Source: Amorphophallus konjac
Lineage: Eukaryota; Streptophyta; Magnoliopsida; Alismatales; Araceae
NCBI GenBank assembly: GCA_022559845.1
Contig: CM040121.1
Coordinates: 509,682,566 to 509,746,565, forward strand
Direction: 5' to 3'
Length of the DNA: 64,000 nucleotides
Shown one piece after another: positions 20,251-30,827 of the stretch. A program made the translations under genes and the position numbers. Below the pieces are notes generated by a model, which saw only the letters and a list, made by a program, of their open reading frames with translations, was not told where the DNA came from and made no database searches. How positions within the stretch are numbered: position 1 is the stretch's first letter; each line of letters begins with the position of its first letter.

Positions 20251-23200
20251 TTAGGGAAGGGAGTGAGGACTAAAGCCTCGAAAGCAATGGGAGAAGGGGC
20301 AAATGCCCAAGGCAGTGGATGCGGAAGAAGTTGGGTCAGACCCAAGATCGGGAGGAATTAGAAGAAGAAATTGGTAAATGGAAAGAGGCGGATCCGGAGG
20401 GTCCGGAGGCTGTGGAGGAGAATCCTGATAAGAGGAAAAATCCGGAGGCTCCGGAGGGATGACAAAGGAAGGGACGCGATGCCCTGGGAAAAAATAGGGA
20501 AAAAGATGATGGAAGAGGTGACGGAAAAGGAAGAAGAGAATAAAAGATATGGAGTCCCGGAGGAGCAAGAAGATGAATTGAAAGAAATATGGAAGGTCCA
20601 GAGGTTCCGGAAGAATGAAATCAGGAGGGTCGCGATGCCCTGGGAGATGATAGAGAGAATAAGACGGAGAATCCGGAGGTTCCGGAGGAAGCAAATAGGA
20701 AGGGGCACGATGCCCAAGAAGGTTCGGAGGTTTCGGTGAAATGAGGTGGAAAGGGGCGCGATGCCCGAAGGGAAAGTCCGGAGGTTCCGGAGGAAGCAAA
20801 TAGAAAGGGGCGCGATGCCCGGGGAAAAGATGGAGACAATCAGGTGGAGAATCCGGAGGTTCCGGAGGGATGAAATCAGTAAGGAGAAGATGGAAAGGGG
20901 CGTCGTGCCCGAGAGAAAGGTCCGGAGGTTTCGGAGGAGGAGAATGGAAAGGGGCGCGATGCCCGAGGGGAAAGTCCGGAGGTTCCGGAGGAATAGAATC
21001 AGAAAGGGCGAGATGCCCAAAGAGGAGGGATAAAATTCCTGGAGGTTCCAAGGAAATAGCAGGAAGGGGGACGCGATGCCCCAAGGGGAGTGGACAAAAA
21101 GATGAATAAGAATAAGATGGGGAATGCGGAATATCCGGCGGGGCCGGAAGGCGGGGAAGATACGGGTTTGGAAACCCGGGAAGCAGGAGATGCAATTGTA
21201 TGCAAAATGATGGATGTGATGAATGCTGTGAATGCATGAATGCAACAAAATGCATGAGATGCAACGAAGGTGGAAAAAATGAGGAATACGAAGGGTGAGA
21301 GGGCAAGATCCTCCTCCTAACCCTTGGAGTGGCCCATGAAGAAGAAGTGATAGAGATGGACGAATAGAAAGTGGAACAAATAAGGGATGGCCCCTTAAGA
21401 CAATTGCCCCTCCATGGCAGTGAAAGTGTATGAGAAATTGGCCCAATGGAAGAAGCTTCGCTAATAAATGACAACCCCCTTGGAAGGCAAGGATCAATGA
21501 TGTGAGGGAGTTGGAAAGTTGGAACATGAAGCATTGCCATGCCCATTAATTGTGGTGTATAAGAAGTGTTGAACAAAATGGGCATTCGCCCCTTGTATAG
21601 AGGAATGGAATCAAGATTTGAAAATTGGAACAAGGGGTGCCCTGCCCGGCCTTTGGGTGACATCAACACCTGGCATTCTCTTCTGAACAATGACGGTGAC
21701 TTGGCCTTCGCGACCATGCTTGGCACAATAATCCGGATTGGCATCCGGTAAATGAATTCTTGAATCTTGAATCGCATAGCCGTGGCCAAATCTGTCTTGC
21801 CCGGCTCTTGATCATCTTCGGCACATATACTTGCAGAAGCACCCACATTCCGAGTAATAGAAGGAGGTGAAGCGGAGGCGGAAGGCTTTGTGAGTGGTGG
21901 AGGTATAATGGAAAGTGTTGGCGTAAGTGGAGGCGGAGGTTCAAACACATCGAGTTTCTCCCCTCGCTTGCAAGCGGTTGAGGTTAGCTCGAGTGCAAGA
22001 AGTGGTGGATCCTGCTCAGGATTAACCATAGGCAAGGGTGAAGGGTTAAATGGTAGGGTAGGAAAAGTGGGTTTTAAGGATGGTGGTAATGGGATAACGG
22101 GAGGTTGAATTGGGGACAGTTTAATGGTAGGCTCGGTGGAGGCCGATGTGGAGGTTAATGGCTGAATAGGTGGAGGTTTTAAAATGGAAGGTTCAGTGGT
22201 GGCTAATAGTGTGAAGGTTGATGGTATAGTGGGTTGAGGTGTAATTGGTGGAGGTTTAATGGAAGGTTCAGGGATAGGAGGAGACTCAAGAGGTGCCGGT
22301 GTGGGTGATTGAAGTATCGACCCATCATCGTAACACCAGTTAGTCTCATAAATGGGGGTTGGATCGGGGACGGTGGCTTCGTCCTGAGCAGGGGGTTCAT
22401 CAAATGATAGTGGGGAGAGTGGGAAATTATGGAAACTCGGAAAGGGTGCCTGCGGAGCTTCATCATCATATACCGGCTCGTATTCTTCAATTGTCGGTTC
22501 TTGCTCACTTGGAATATCAATGCCATAGTCGTCCATCCTATCCTTCCATTCTCTCTCCATTCTTGTAATATCATCCAAAGCCGCATAGAGAGGATTGACT
22601 GGAGTAGGAGGAGCCGTGACCCTTTTTAATTGTTCCTCCATAGAAGCAATCTTATCCAAGACGTTTTGCTGGAGGGGAGTAACATGAACAATAGAGGGTT
22701 GGCAGGGCCTTGAAGGAGGAGGGGCCGTATAAAAAGGTCGTGGAGGGGAGTTGACGGGATGACCCGTAAAAGAACCCGGACGGGCCGGATTGCAATGAGT
22801 AAATGGGCCTTGGGGCCGTGATGGAGGAGGAATATAAGGAGGCGGGTGTCGGGCCACCCGAGTAGAATGAACAGGAGGAGATGGGTAATGGGCTACCCGA
22901 TCAGGATTGGAAGGAGGAGGTGGGTGATGGGCCACCCGAACAGAATTGGAGGGAGATGGGTGATGGACCACCCAAATAGAATTGGAAGGAGGGAGAGATG
23001 CATGAGATGTACCCTCAACGGTAGCCTTAAGGGCTTGGATCTGTTGAGGGGTAAGATGATCTAATGCATGCAAGATTTGGGAGACCTTCTCATCATTAGG
23101 ACGAGACGGTCCCGGAGGAATAGTGGTTCGCAATTGAGGAGGGGGACCATGAGAATGGACATCGCCCATGGGTCGGGCATGACCATAAGAATGAGGACGT

Positions 23201-23322
23201 GGTCCCTTGAAAGTATGGTGAGAATGATGAACATGTTGAAAGTGAGGATTATAAGAAGTGCTAGGTTGTGCATCCTCATGAATTGAATTGAACATGTTGT
23301 TTTGTTTATCAAAGTAAGGCAT
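20251..23322 (-). CDS. Proline-rich ORF of the minus-oriented Tat-like element, 1023 aa, function unknown
   Basis: This is a long uninterrupted frame downstream of the leader, where a Gag would be expected. I chose the ATG at 23322 (MPYFDKQNNMF); the frame extends upstream only through a non-ATG start at 23493. The first ~300 residues are His/Pro-rich, with RVAHHPPP-type repeats near residues 110-170. A PNDEKVSQILHALDHL segment precedes these repeats near residue 78. The middle is Pro/Thr-rich. The C-terminal third (about 20360-21120) consists of GHRAPFHLLPPEPPDF-like repeats. No zinc knuckle, protease or RT was seen. GC-rich repeats suppress stops, and a second minus frame (20358-21527) is also open, so coding status of the C-terminal third is doubtful. 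It may be a degenerate or non-autonomous Gag. Confidence 0.45.
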   Translation of the reverse strand: MPYFDKQNNMFNSIHEDAQPSTSYNPHFQHVHHSHHTFKGPRPHSYGHARPMGDVHSHGPPPQLRTTIPPGPSRPNDEKVSQILHALDHLTPQQIQALKATVEGTSHASLPPSNSIWVVHHPSPSNSVRVAHHPPPPSNPDRVAHYPSPPVHSTRVARHPPPYIPPPSRPQGPFTHCNPARPGSFTGHPVNSPPRPFYTAPPPSRPCQPSIVHVTPLQQNVLDKIASMEEQLKRVTAPPTPVNPLYAALDDITRMEREWKDRMDDYGIDIPSEQEPTIEEYEPVYDDEAPQAPFPSFHNFPLSPLSFDEPPAQDEATVPDPTPIYETNWCYDDGSILQSPTPAPLESPPIPEPSIKPPPITPQPTIPSTFTLLATTEPSILKPPPIQPLTSTSASTEPTIKLSPIQPPVIPLPPSLKPTFPTLPFNPSPLPMVNPEQDPPLLALELTSTACKRGEKLDVFEPPPPLTPTLSIIPPPLTKPSASASPPSITRNVGASASICAEDDQEPGKTDLATAMRFKIQEFIYRMPIRIIVPSMVAKAKSPSLFRRECQVLMSPKGRAGHPLFQFSNLDSIPLYKGRMPILFNTSYTPQLMGMAMLHVPTFQLPHIIDPCLPRGLSFISEASSIGPISHTLSLPWRGNCLKGPSLICSTFYSSISITSSSWATPRVRRRILPSHPSYSSFFPPSLHLMHFVAFMHSQHSSHPSFCIQLHLLLPGFPNPYLPRLPAPPDIPHSPSYSYSSFCPLPLGHRVPLPAISLEPPGILSLLFGHLALSDSIPPEPPDFPLGHRAPFHSPPPKPPDLSLGHDAPFHLLLTDFIPPEPPDSPPDCLHLFPGHRAPFYLLPPEPPDFPFGHRAPFHLISPKPPNLLGHRAPSYLLPPEPPDSPSYSLYHLPGHRDPPDFILPEPLDLPYFFQFIFLLLRDSISFILFFLFRHLFHHLFPYFFPGHRVPSFVIPPEPPDFSSYQDSPPQPPDPPDPPLSIYQFLLLIPPDLGSDPTSSASTALGICPFSHCFRGFSPHSLP

Positions 23323-24035
23323 TACGCAATCCAAATAATGTGCAAACAATTTGTAAAGAAACACACAAGTTGGAATGGTTACCTTGATTTTTATTTGTTT
23401 GAACCTTGGTGAATTAATGATTTTATGCAAATTGATATGATTCACACAAGGGGAGGAACCTAGTTTCAAAATGAGATTTGACTCCAATGCCAACTAGGAA
23501 CACTCTCTCACCACGTATAGGCCAACTAATTCGGGACTTCAAAAGGGTACAACCTGCCCGGCGTCCGTGAGGGAATCCACGGGTGCGGGGACTTATGGAG
23601 GCTTGGTTTAGGAACTTCCAATCCAAAGAGACGGAATGCTCAATGGAGGGTCCTTCCTTCACCAAGGGGGTGTGTGGAATCCCAATGTAGAGAGAGGAGG
23701 TCTCTCAAACCAAATGCAAGGATGAATGCAATGCTATGGAAGAAAAATCTAAACTAGCACAATAAAAGGAAAATAGATGAAAGAAGTGAATATACAACAG
23801 GAAGTATACAATGATGCAACCAGAGAAGATGGCAATCAGAACCCCGACAGAGGATGTAGGTGAATATATCCTCTGGTGATTATCGCGCTATATGTCCACA
23901 GCGCGATCTACAGAAGGCGCTATGGACACATAGCGCGATACTCGACAGTGGGGAAGGGCTCAAAATCCAATAAACACACACACTGATGTACTGATAAGCA
24001 GGCAACAAGAAGAATGCACGTGGTAGCACAAAGTG
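23323..24035 (-). other. Leader region between primer site and ORF
   Basis: No frame was recognised. It carries a four-arm palindrome at 23881-23940. Confidence 0.5.
23881..23940. promoter_or_regulatory. Four-arm GCGCTAT palindrome in the Tat leader
   Basis: The outer arms TATCGCGCTAT (23881-23891) and ATAGCGCGATA (23930-23940) are a perfect 11-bp dyad. Inside, GCGCTATG / CATAGCGC (23917-23936) forms an 8-bp stem with a 4-nt loop. The layout matches 16258-16313. Confidence 0.85.
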
Positions 24036-24053
24036 TCCCACCGTGATCGCCAA
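24036..24053 (-). other. Primer-binding site of the Tat-like element
   Basis: The minus strand reads TTGGCGATCACGGTGGGA just after the LTR end CGATCTACA. A TTGGCG-type start is common for plant Tat elements. The tRNA species was not assigned. Confidence 0.75.
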
Positions 24054-24713
24054 TTTGTAGATCGGATTAAAATCCGCTCTTTAATATATAACAAAAAAGT
24101 AATATAATGGTGAAAGCAATAAAATAGCACGAGGTGCTAATGTGGAGAGTGTGTGATCGCCAGAGACACGAGGGTCTCAAGAGGAGATGAATAAGAGGAA
24201 AGTGATCGCAATTACCTAGTAAAGATGGAAACGCGGGATGGTGTGGATTTCCTCCTCCAACTTCAATCGGCCGGCCGATGAAGTGGGTTCTCTTCAGTTG
24301 ATTACCTAGTTAAAAAAAAAGACAATAAAAGACAGACAAAAGAGAGGGGATCAGCCAAGGTGCAGATAGTATCAATCCAAACTAACAAAAAATGATGAAA
24401 ACGGCATCAACAGCGCACCTTTTTTTTTGTTTTTTTTAAACCTCTAGCAGGGAACTAGGGAAATGATATGAAAAATGATGCTTAATGCAATAGAATAACT
24501 AACGACCGGGTGATGATGAGGAGATGTTAAGAGGAGATGAATAACAAAACAACAGATGGAACCCTGCTCTCCCTGACGAGAGTAAAGGGAAAACCGTGGA
24601 GATGAAGGCAATAGGCGCTTGATTGGATGCAGAAAGGATGAAGAACGTGCCTGAGGAGGTTCCTGCTCTTAACCCTTTGAGTTGTTAACCTTTTACACGA
24701 TCAAACGAGATTT

Positions 24714-24724
24714 TCTTTTATAGC
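24714..24724 (-). promoter_or_regulatory. TATA box of LTR2
   Basis: The minus strand reads GCTATAAAAGA, 142-489 bp downstream of the dyad array. Confidence 0.6.
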
Positions 24725-24865
24725 TTCAATCGGATATGATCAAACAAGGAAGTGATAAGAACGGGTAATGAGGCATCCTGGGAAGGATTAAGATCGAGCA
24801 AGAGTCCAAGGATGGTAGGGAACTATGAGGGAAAGACAAAAAAAGGAAGGACTCTGGAGTGAAAA

Positions 24866-25213
24866 ACGCCTTAAGATAGGGCGTATCATTATAAATTGAC
24901 GACCTGCCACAGGACGTTTATTAAAACACGACCTAGGAAAGGCCGTTTCTTCCTGGATTTAATTTTGGAAATAAAAACTTCTTTGGTTTAGCATCAAGGG
25001 AACACGCCTGAGATAACGGCGTTTCTTAAAAACACGCCCTGATGAAGGACGTGACTTAGAAAATGCTTTTATTTTGAAAATAGATAATTCCAGAAATTAA
25101 CGGATAATACCAGGAATTGACGCCCTCAAGTATGGTCGTCCTTTCTTTTGAAACGCCCTATGACAGGTCGTTACTTTCGGAAGTAACGCCCTTCGTCAAG
25201 TCGTGAATCACGA
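24866..25213. promoter_or_regulatory. Array of about eight ACGCCCT/AGGGCGT-type dyads
   Basis: Imperfect dyads with 5-8 bp arms lie near 24866, 24899, 24928, 25004, 25033, 25119, 25152 and 25184. Two perfect stems interleave: GTTACTT/AAGTAAC at 25170-25187 and TCGTG/CACGA near 25201. The shared consensus is AACGCCCT, a short loop, then AGGgCGTT. Confidence 0.75.
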
Positions 25214-25349
25214 AAAATGTAGAAAAATGCATAAAATTCACAGAAAAATAGAAAAAACTTCATGTTATAGGAATATTGAAGTCCACTTGGGGCGTTATCA
25301 TAATGACATGAAATTTGATCAACATAACGTCAATTTTGGCGTGTCTACA

Positions 25350-26354
25350 CATTAGTCAGCCAAAAAGGCATGACAACAAATTCATAGTGCCCACATCTAC
25401 TCTTGAATATTATCTTATAAATATCTTCTTCCTTGATTCTCAGTTGATGATAACTAGACCTGATGTCAATTTTGGAGAAATAATGAGCTCCAGAGATTTG
25501 ATCAAACAATTCATCAATTCTTATACTTATTCTTGATAGTCAATTAGTTCAACTGCCTATAGTCAATGCATAATCTCATAGTTCCATATTTTTTCTTCAC
25601 AAAGAGAATAGGTGCTCCTGAAGGTGATGTACTAGATCTAATAAATCCCTTCTCCAACAATTCCATCAATTGCTCTTTTAGTTATTTCAACTCCGCATGT
25701 GACTTCTATAAGGAGTTTTGGATACAGAGACAGCTCTCGGTATCAAATCGATTGAGAATGAAACTTCTCTCTTGGGTGGTATGCCAGGTAACTCCTCGAA
25801 AAATACATCAGGATATTCCCTGACAATATAGATTTCTTCCAGAATGGGTTTCTTGGGTTCGATTATAAAAATAGAAGTTAAGAATGCAACACATCCCTTC
25901 TTCATCATTTTTCGGGCTTGAAGGGCAGAGATGAGAAGAGGGTGTTTAGGATCGCTATTTCTTGAGAAAAAGAGTTCAGGGTATCCCGGTTCACCAAATG
26001 TTACACTTCCTCACTTACAATGCACCTTAGCATTATACTTAGCTAACCAGTCAACATGTAAGATTACATCATAACCCTCCATATTCATGTACATCAAATC
26101 AGCGGCTAAATTATGGCTACTAATCAATACTTCACTAGAGGGAAAATAATGTTTAAGATCAATGCTTACTCCTAAAGGTGTGGAAATAACAAGTTCAATT
26201 TTTAAAAGAACAGGTTTTTCATGTAAGGTGGCAACAAAATTCTGGGATATGAATGAATAGGTAGCTCTAGTATCAAATAGAACAAAAGTAGTTCAAGAAT
26301 TGATAGTGAGAGTACCTTCCACCACTCCTCCTTCTTCAGTAGGTGCAGATTCTA
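25350..26354 (-). pseudogene. Chromovirus protease-RT fragment
   Basis: Read on the minus strand from 26340: a degraded aspartic protease (FDTRATYSFIS, usually D-S/T-GA), a linker with DVILHVDWL, then the start of RT (EYPDVFFEELPGIPPKREV). A broken RT palm follows up to [13 protein letters not shown] at 25350. The frame has several stops and shifts. It is cut at one side by LTR2 and at the other by the LTR starting at 26355. Confidence 0.85.
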
Positions 26355-28646
26355 TGTAACACCCCAAAATTTTCAAATTTATTTATTTATCGGCGTTTGG
26401 ATTTATTTTTGAAGGGTGAATTATTTTTTAATTGTTGAAATTTGAATTCCATTTAAATTGTGACTTTTCGGGATCTTTTCGCGGGTGTTTGGCCTTTTAT
26501 ACGAGAGGTTTGGGCATATTCACAATTTTGATTCTTGTAGGATTTTGGGAAAATCCCAAAACCTTTTCTTTTTCCCATTAAACCCAACCTCCTGCCCCTC
26601 TCTCTCCTCATTCTTCTCCTTTTCGCACCGATCGCGAGGCCCCTTCCTCTTCTCCCGATTGCAGACGGCGAGGGAGGACGATCGACGACGGCGTCGGCTT
26701 GGGGGGGAGCTCGGGTGGAGACGGAGGCGGCTCGCATGCGCCGGCGTGTTCGCGGGATCGCGTGCGGGAAACGACTGTTCCGACAAGTTTTCAAAGCGGT
26801 ATTTGAGGTTAAGATGGATTCCCTAGCTCCCCTCTCGCATTTCCCTTCCGATCGACGTCGATTTAGGCGAGAGAGTGGGGTGCGATTCATTTCCGAGAAA
26901 AATGGCATGTTTGGGGGTTGTGAGCTAGAATTCGGCCAGTTCTTTGTGATTTCTTATTTAGATCATTTTTTTAATGCAATCTCGTCGGGGACTAGCCCCC
27001 CTTGTTTTTCGAAGCTCCCGCTCACAATGGTTGCGAGTTGAGGGTGGGAAAGCCTTTCGTGGTTTTTGGAGAATCCCTGCTCCTGAGACGGCCAGTTGGG
27101 CAGCGGTCTCTACCCAGCAGGGCGGCCATCGAGTTGGTTGCCCAAGGGCTTTTCTTCTCTTGGCGGCCATAGCCTAGGCCGCCGAGACCTCTAGGCGGCA
27201 AGCATTGTGGCCGCCCAGGCCCAGTTCTGGGCGGCCACAGAGGTGGCCGTCCAGTGTTTTCTACCCATAGGCTGGGCGGCCAGAGGGATGGCCGTCCAAT
27301 CCTATCTGGGCGGCCACCAGGGAGGCCGCCTGGGATCTTTTAGCCCAGGGTGTAGGTGGCCAGGGTTCTGGCCGCCCTGCCCTTCTGGGCGGCCAGAAGG
27401 CTAGCCTCCCAGGCTGGGGAGCCAGGGGGTGGGAGGCCAGGGCCCTGGCCGCCCAGACCCCTTGGATGCCAGGTGTTTGGCCGCCCAGGCCCCTCTCCCT
27501 CTGGGTATCGTTTATCCTCGAGCTTCCGTGTGTTTTGTCTTGGGTCTCTTACGCCGGAAGTTGGTGGATTAGCAATCCAATCTAGAGTCTTGATTCTCGT
27601 GGCATGAGCCACCTCGTGGTGTGTTCTGTGCACTCAAAGGAGTTAGTATGGACCGGTGGTTTCCGCTTTTTAGTGAGTTCACACCTTCAGTGACCCTTTT
27701 CCTGCTAGTCGTAGCTTTCTTGCGCACGCGTGTGCGGACCCACTTGGGAGTAGTGGAGAGCTTGTCCCGGTGTGATGATTTTTAGGCTGGTTACTGTAAG
27801 GCCCCTCATCTTTGCAGCCCGAGTCTGGGCAGGGGGGAAAACCAGCTAAACGATCTGACCTAGAGCACATGGTCTGTGTGTGCACACGTGGTTGGGGGCG
27901 TCGGACCCGCGCTTACTAGCGCAACCCCAACTAGTCCTTATTCTGTGGTTCCGTTGTAGTGTGTCTCAGTTTCCACCTGGGGCGAGTAGGGAGACACCTG
28001 GGGCGTAGACTAAGACATCTGTTGACGCATCCGACCTTGATTTTAGTGGGTAGCACTCTTGTCTCCTATGTGGTAGCGACTCGGTTCCCTTCCATCTCGA
28101 GGTGACCGTTCTGGCGGCTTCGTACTTCTAGTTTCTTATGTCACGTGGTTTGTGAGGCTCGCACTAGTGTAGTTCTTTTGTTTATTATTTACTGCCTCTT
28201 CTATTATGTCCTTGCTTATTGCTTATTGCTCTGTTTTGTTTCTCGTTATGAGGTAGGGATCTGCGGGATCCCTACTGAGCCAATGAGATGAGACTCACGC
28301 CCTTTACTTTTCAGGTGAGGCGAGGCTGACGCAGAGTACTTCAGAGGCTCCTTGTGGTGCCAGCGGTCAGGTCCAGGGGCCAATTTGTCAGAGATGGGGT
28401 ATGCCTCGTGAGCTTGTACTTTTCTTTCTGTTGATTGTACTTTTGTGGACTTTGATATTATGGACTGTATAACTGTTTAATTTTCCTGCATTAATAGATT
28501 ATGCTTGTGTTTCTGTAATTATTTTTGATTCTTGTATATCTCCACACCGTCTAAATAACCCTTCTGAGCCTTCCGGCTCATGGGTGGCAGGCCAGGATTC
28601 GAGTCGCATCGGTTCCTTTCCGGTACCCAGATCTTGGGTCATTACA
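26355..28646 (+). mobile_element. Chromovirus LTR, 2292 bp, 5' LTR of a plus-strand element
   Basis: Starts TGTAACACCCC and ends GGGTCATTACA, with TGTAA/TTACA inverted ends. A tRNA-Met primer site follows at 28649, and Gag at 28800 confirms the orientation. Its left 5-bp flank is TTCTA; the right end of the element is not present. A strong dyad array fills 27159-27487. Confidence 0.9.
27159..27487. promoter_or_regulatory. Nine consecutive GGGCGGCC/GGCCGCCC dyads in a chromovirus LTR
   Basis: Dyads start near 27159, 27191, 27228, 27272, 27306, 27356, 27385, 27430 and 27462, about 30-50 bp apart. Each is roughly CTGGGCGGCCA, a 5-8 nt loop, then TGGCCGCCCAG, with mutations. No clear TATA was located nearby, so promoter or leader location is open. 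Confidence 0.85.
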
Positions 28647-28648
28647 GT

Positions 28649-28660
28649 TGGTATCAGAGC
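28649..28660 (+). other. Primer-binding site, initiator tRNA-Met type
   Basis: TGGTATCAGAGC, two bases after the LTR end. Confidence 0.93.
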
Positions 28661-28799
28661 GTGGTTGTGGAGGTATATGGGAACCTAAAATGGTTGCAGC
28701 AGTCCATAAAGTCCATAAATCTTTGTACAGCTGGCAACTAGCTTAGGGTATCGTGTGTTTTATTAACTCCGTTGTTCGTCTTTTCAGTGCTAGGGGAGT

Positions 28800-30770
28800 A
28801 TGGCTCCAAGGAGGAGGACCCGCTCCCAACAGGGGCAGTCGGCCGAGGATCAGGAGGGGCAGAGTAGAGTGTCGGCTGCAGTAGGACCGGAAGAAGCAAC
28901 TAGAGTTCAGGGGCTTGAACAGTTCTTTGAGGGTATGTACCAGTTTTATCTTTGGCAGCATGGTGGAGAAGCTGTTGAGGGCTCATCATCTCAGGGTGGT
29001 CGTAGAAGTGTGCTGATGGAGTTCTTGCAATTCCACCCACCTCAGTTCGATGGGCGACCAGATCCAAAAGCAGAGAGGGCATGGGTAGATGCCACATACA
29101 GAGTGTTCCGTAGTATAGAGTGTCTTGATGATGAGAAGGTGTTGTTGGCCACGTATCAGTTGCACGGTTTGGCTTAGGCTTGGTGGATGATCGACTAGGA
29201 GTCGTCATTTCATTCTCGTCCCCTCCGACAGATTCAGTGGTAGGAGTTCCTTGAAGATTTTGAGCCTATTTTCAGTCCCGAGCATATCAAGGCGAAAAAG
29301 ATGTATCAGTTTTTAGAGCTGAACTAGGGTGACATGTCAATGATGCAGTACAGGTCTAGGTTCATAGAGTTGGGTTTGTATGCTCCTCATATTATGGCAG
29401 ATGAGAAGGTGAAGGCTCGACAGTTTGTGAGGGGACTAAGGCCAGAGCTTAGGCATGTTGTGATCGGGAGCTTTGTTTTAGACCTGGAGGCAGCTTACCA
29501 GGCAGCCGCAGATTTATAGGAGGATTTACAGAGGACTCGGGAGCAGACCGACGTAGGGTAGTCTCAGTCAAGGTGTGGTCAACAGTCGGGTGTGCAGGAG
29601 CAGAGTGACTTCCAGCACTCCCCAGGCAGCATAGGAGCGTCCCCATCTGCAGCATCGGCCGCCGGTTCTACATCCTTTGGATCTAAGCTGAAGAAGATGT
29701 TCAGGAGAGCTGGTTTTGGCAGGAGGCATTAGGATCGTAGAGAGCAGAGGCAGGCATCAGTGGGCAGTGTGCAGTAGCTATCTCCACTCCAGTGTCAGGG
29801 TTCTGTTAGTGGTCAGCGAGGGGCGTGTCCCTGGTATGGCGACTCTCACTCAGGCAGGCAGTGCTTAGTGCCCTTGACGTGTTTCCGGTGTGACCAGGTG
29901 GAGCACATGGCACGTGACTATCCTTAGAGGCCGTGCCAGCCACACCAGCTCTAGCAGCATCAATTTCAGACCCAGTAGCCATCACCGCAGCAGCAGCAGG
30001 GTCAGCTTCTGCCACTACCATAGTCAGCCAGCATAGGGAGGCAGAGGTCCTGAGGTAGAGTGATGCATATGACCAGGGCAGAGGCAGAGGCGTCTCCATT
30101 AGTGGAAGGTACGGTCCCGATTTTGGGTTGTACGGCTCGAGTTTTGTTTGATTTCGACGCTTCGCATTCCTTTATATCCAAGGATTTTTTACACTGTGTC
30201 AAGGAGTCCGCTTCCGAGATATCTTGTGATTTGGCAGTAGAGTTGCCCACTGGTGATTTCATGTTCACCCCGTAATGTCTCGAGAAGGTGCCAGTGTGGA
30301 TTAAGGGGTAGAGTTTGCCTGCTAGGCTCTATGCGTTGCAGCTTAGGGATTTTGATGTGATTTTGGACATGGCTTGGCTTGAGGCCATGCTGCCGTGGTA
30401 GATTGCTATTCGAAGAGGGTCTATTTCTAGCGACCCCATAGACCCACATTCTACTTCCAAGGTATTCATCCTTCTTCTTCCCGCTTTCTTATTTCGACTA
30501 TTAAAACCCGTAGACTACTTGATTCTGGATGTCAGGGATTTCTCGCTTCTATGGTGATGATTAATCAGTGGCGACAGGATGTCGAGGACATTCCTGTTGT
30601 GTGTGAGTTTCCCGATGTCTTCCCTAAGGAGTTATCGGGTTTATCTCCGCAGAGGGAGATTGACTTTGTCATTGAGATTGTGCCTGGCACCACGCCTTTG
30701 TCTAAGGCGCCTTATTGTATGGCACCAGCTGAGTTGAGAGAGTTGAAGGCGCAGTTGCATGCTGACGCTT
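28800..30770 (+). pseudogene. Chromovirus gag-pol (Gag, protease, start of RT), many TAG stops
   Basis: Gag begins at the ATG at 28800 and runs through a retrotransposon Gag domain (FDGRPDPKAERAW near 29048, FVRGLRPELRH near 29421). A zinc knuckle near 29881 reads CFRCDQVEHMARDY, with its last Cys changed to Tyr. A degraded protease (LFDFDASHSFIS) lies near 30147 and the start of RT (EFPDVFPKELSGLSPQREID) near 30605. The first ~1.6 kb keeps one frame but contains 14 TAG stops, plus one TGA and one TAA. A frameshift precedes the RT part. The homology ends at ~30770, inside RT, where unrelated DNA begins. It cannot encode functional proteins. Confidence 0.9.
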
Positions 30771-30827
30771 AAAAGTTGGCATTAGAAAAAAGCCAAGTAG
30801 GGTCAATTGTAAAAGAAGAAGAAGTGG

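Larger units (their letters stand above)
24056..25349 (-). mobile_element. Tat-type 5' LTR (LTR2), 1294 bp
   Basis: On the minus strand it runs TGTAGACACGCC...CGATCTACA and is followed by a primer site. It interrupts an older chromovirus RT frame at 25350, just after the residues normally preceding the NAP motif. A TATA is at 24714-24724 and a dyad array at 24866-25213 lies upstream of it in the minus sense. Confidence 0.82.
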
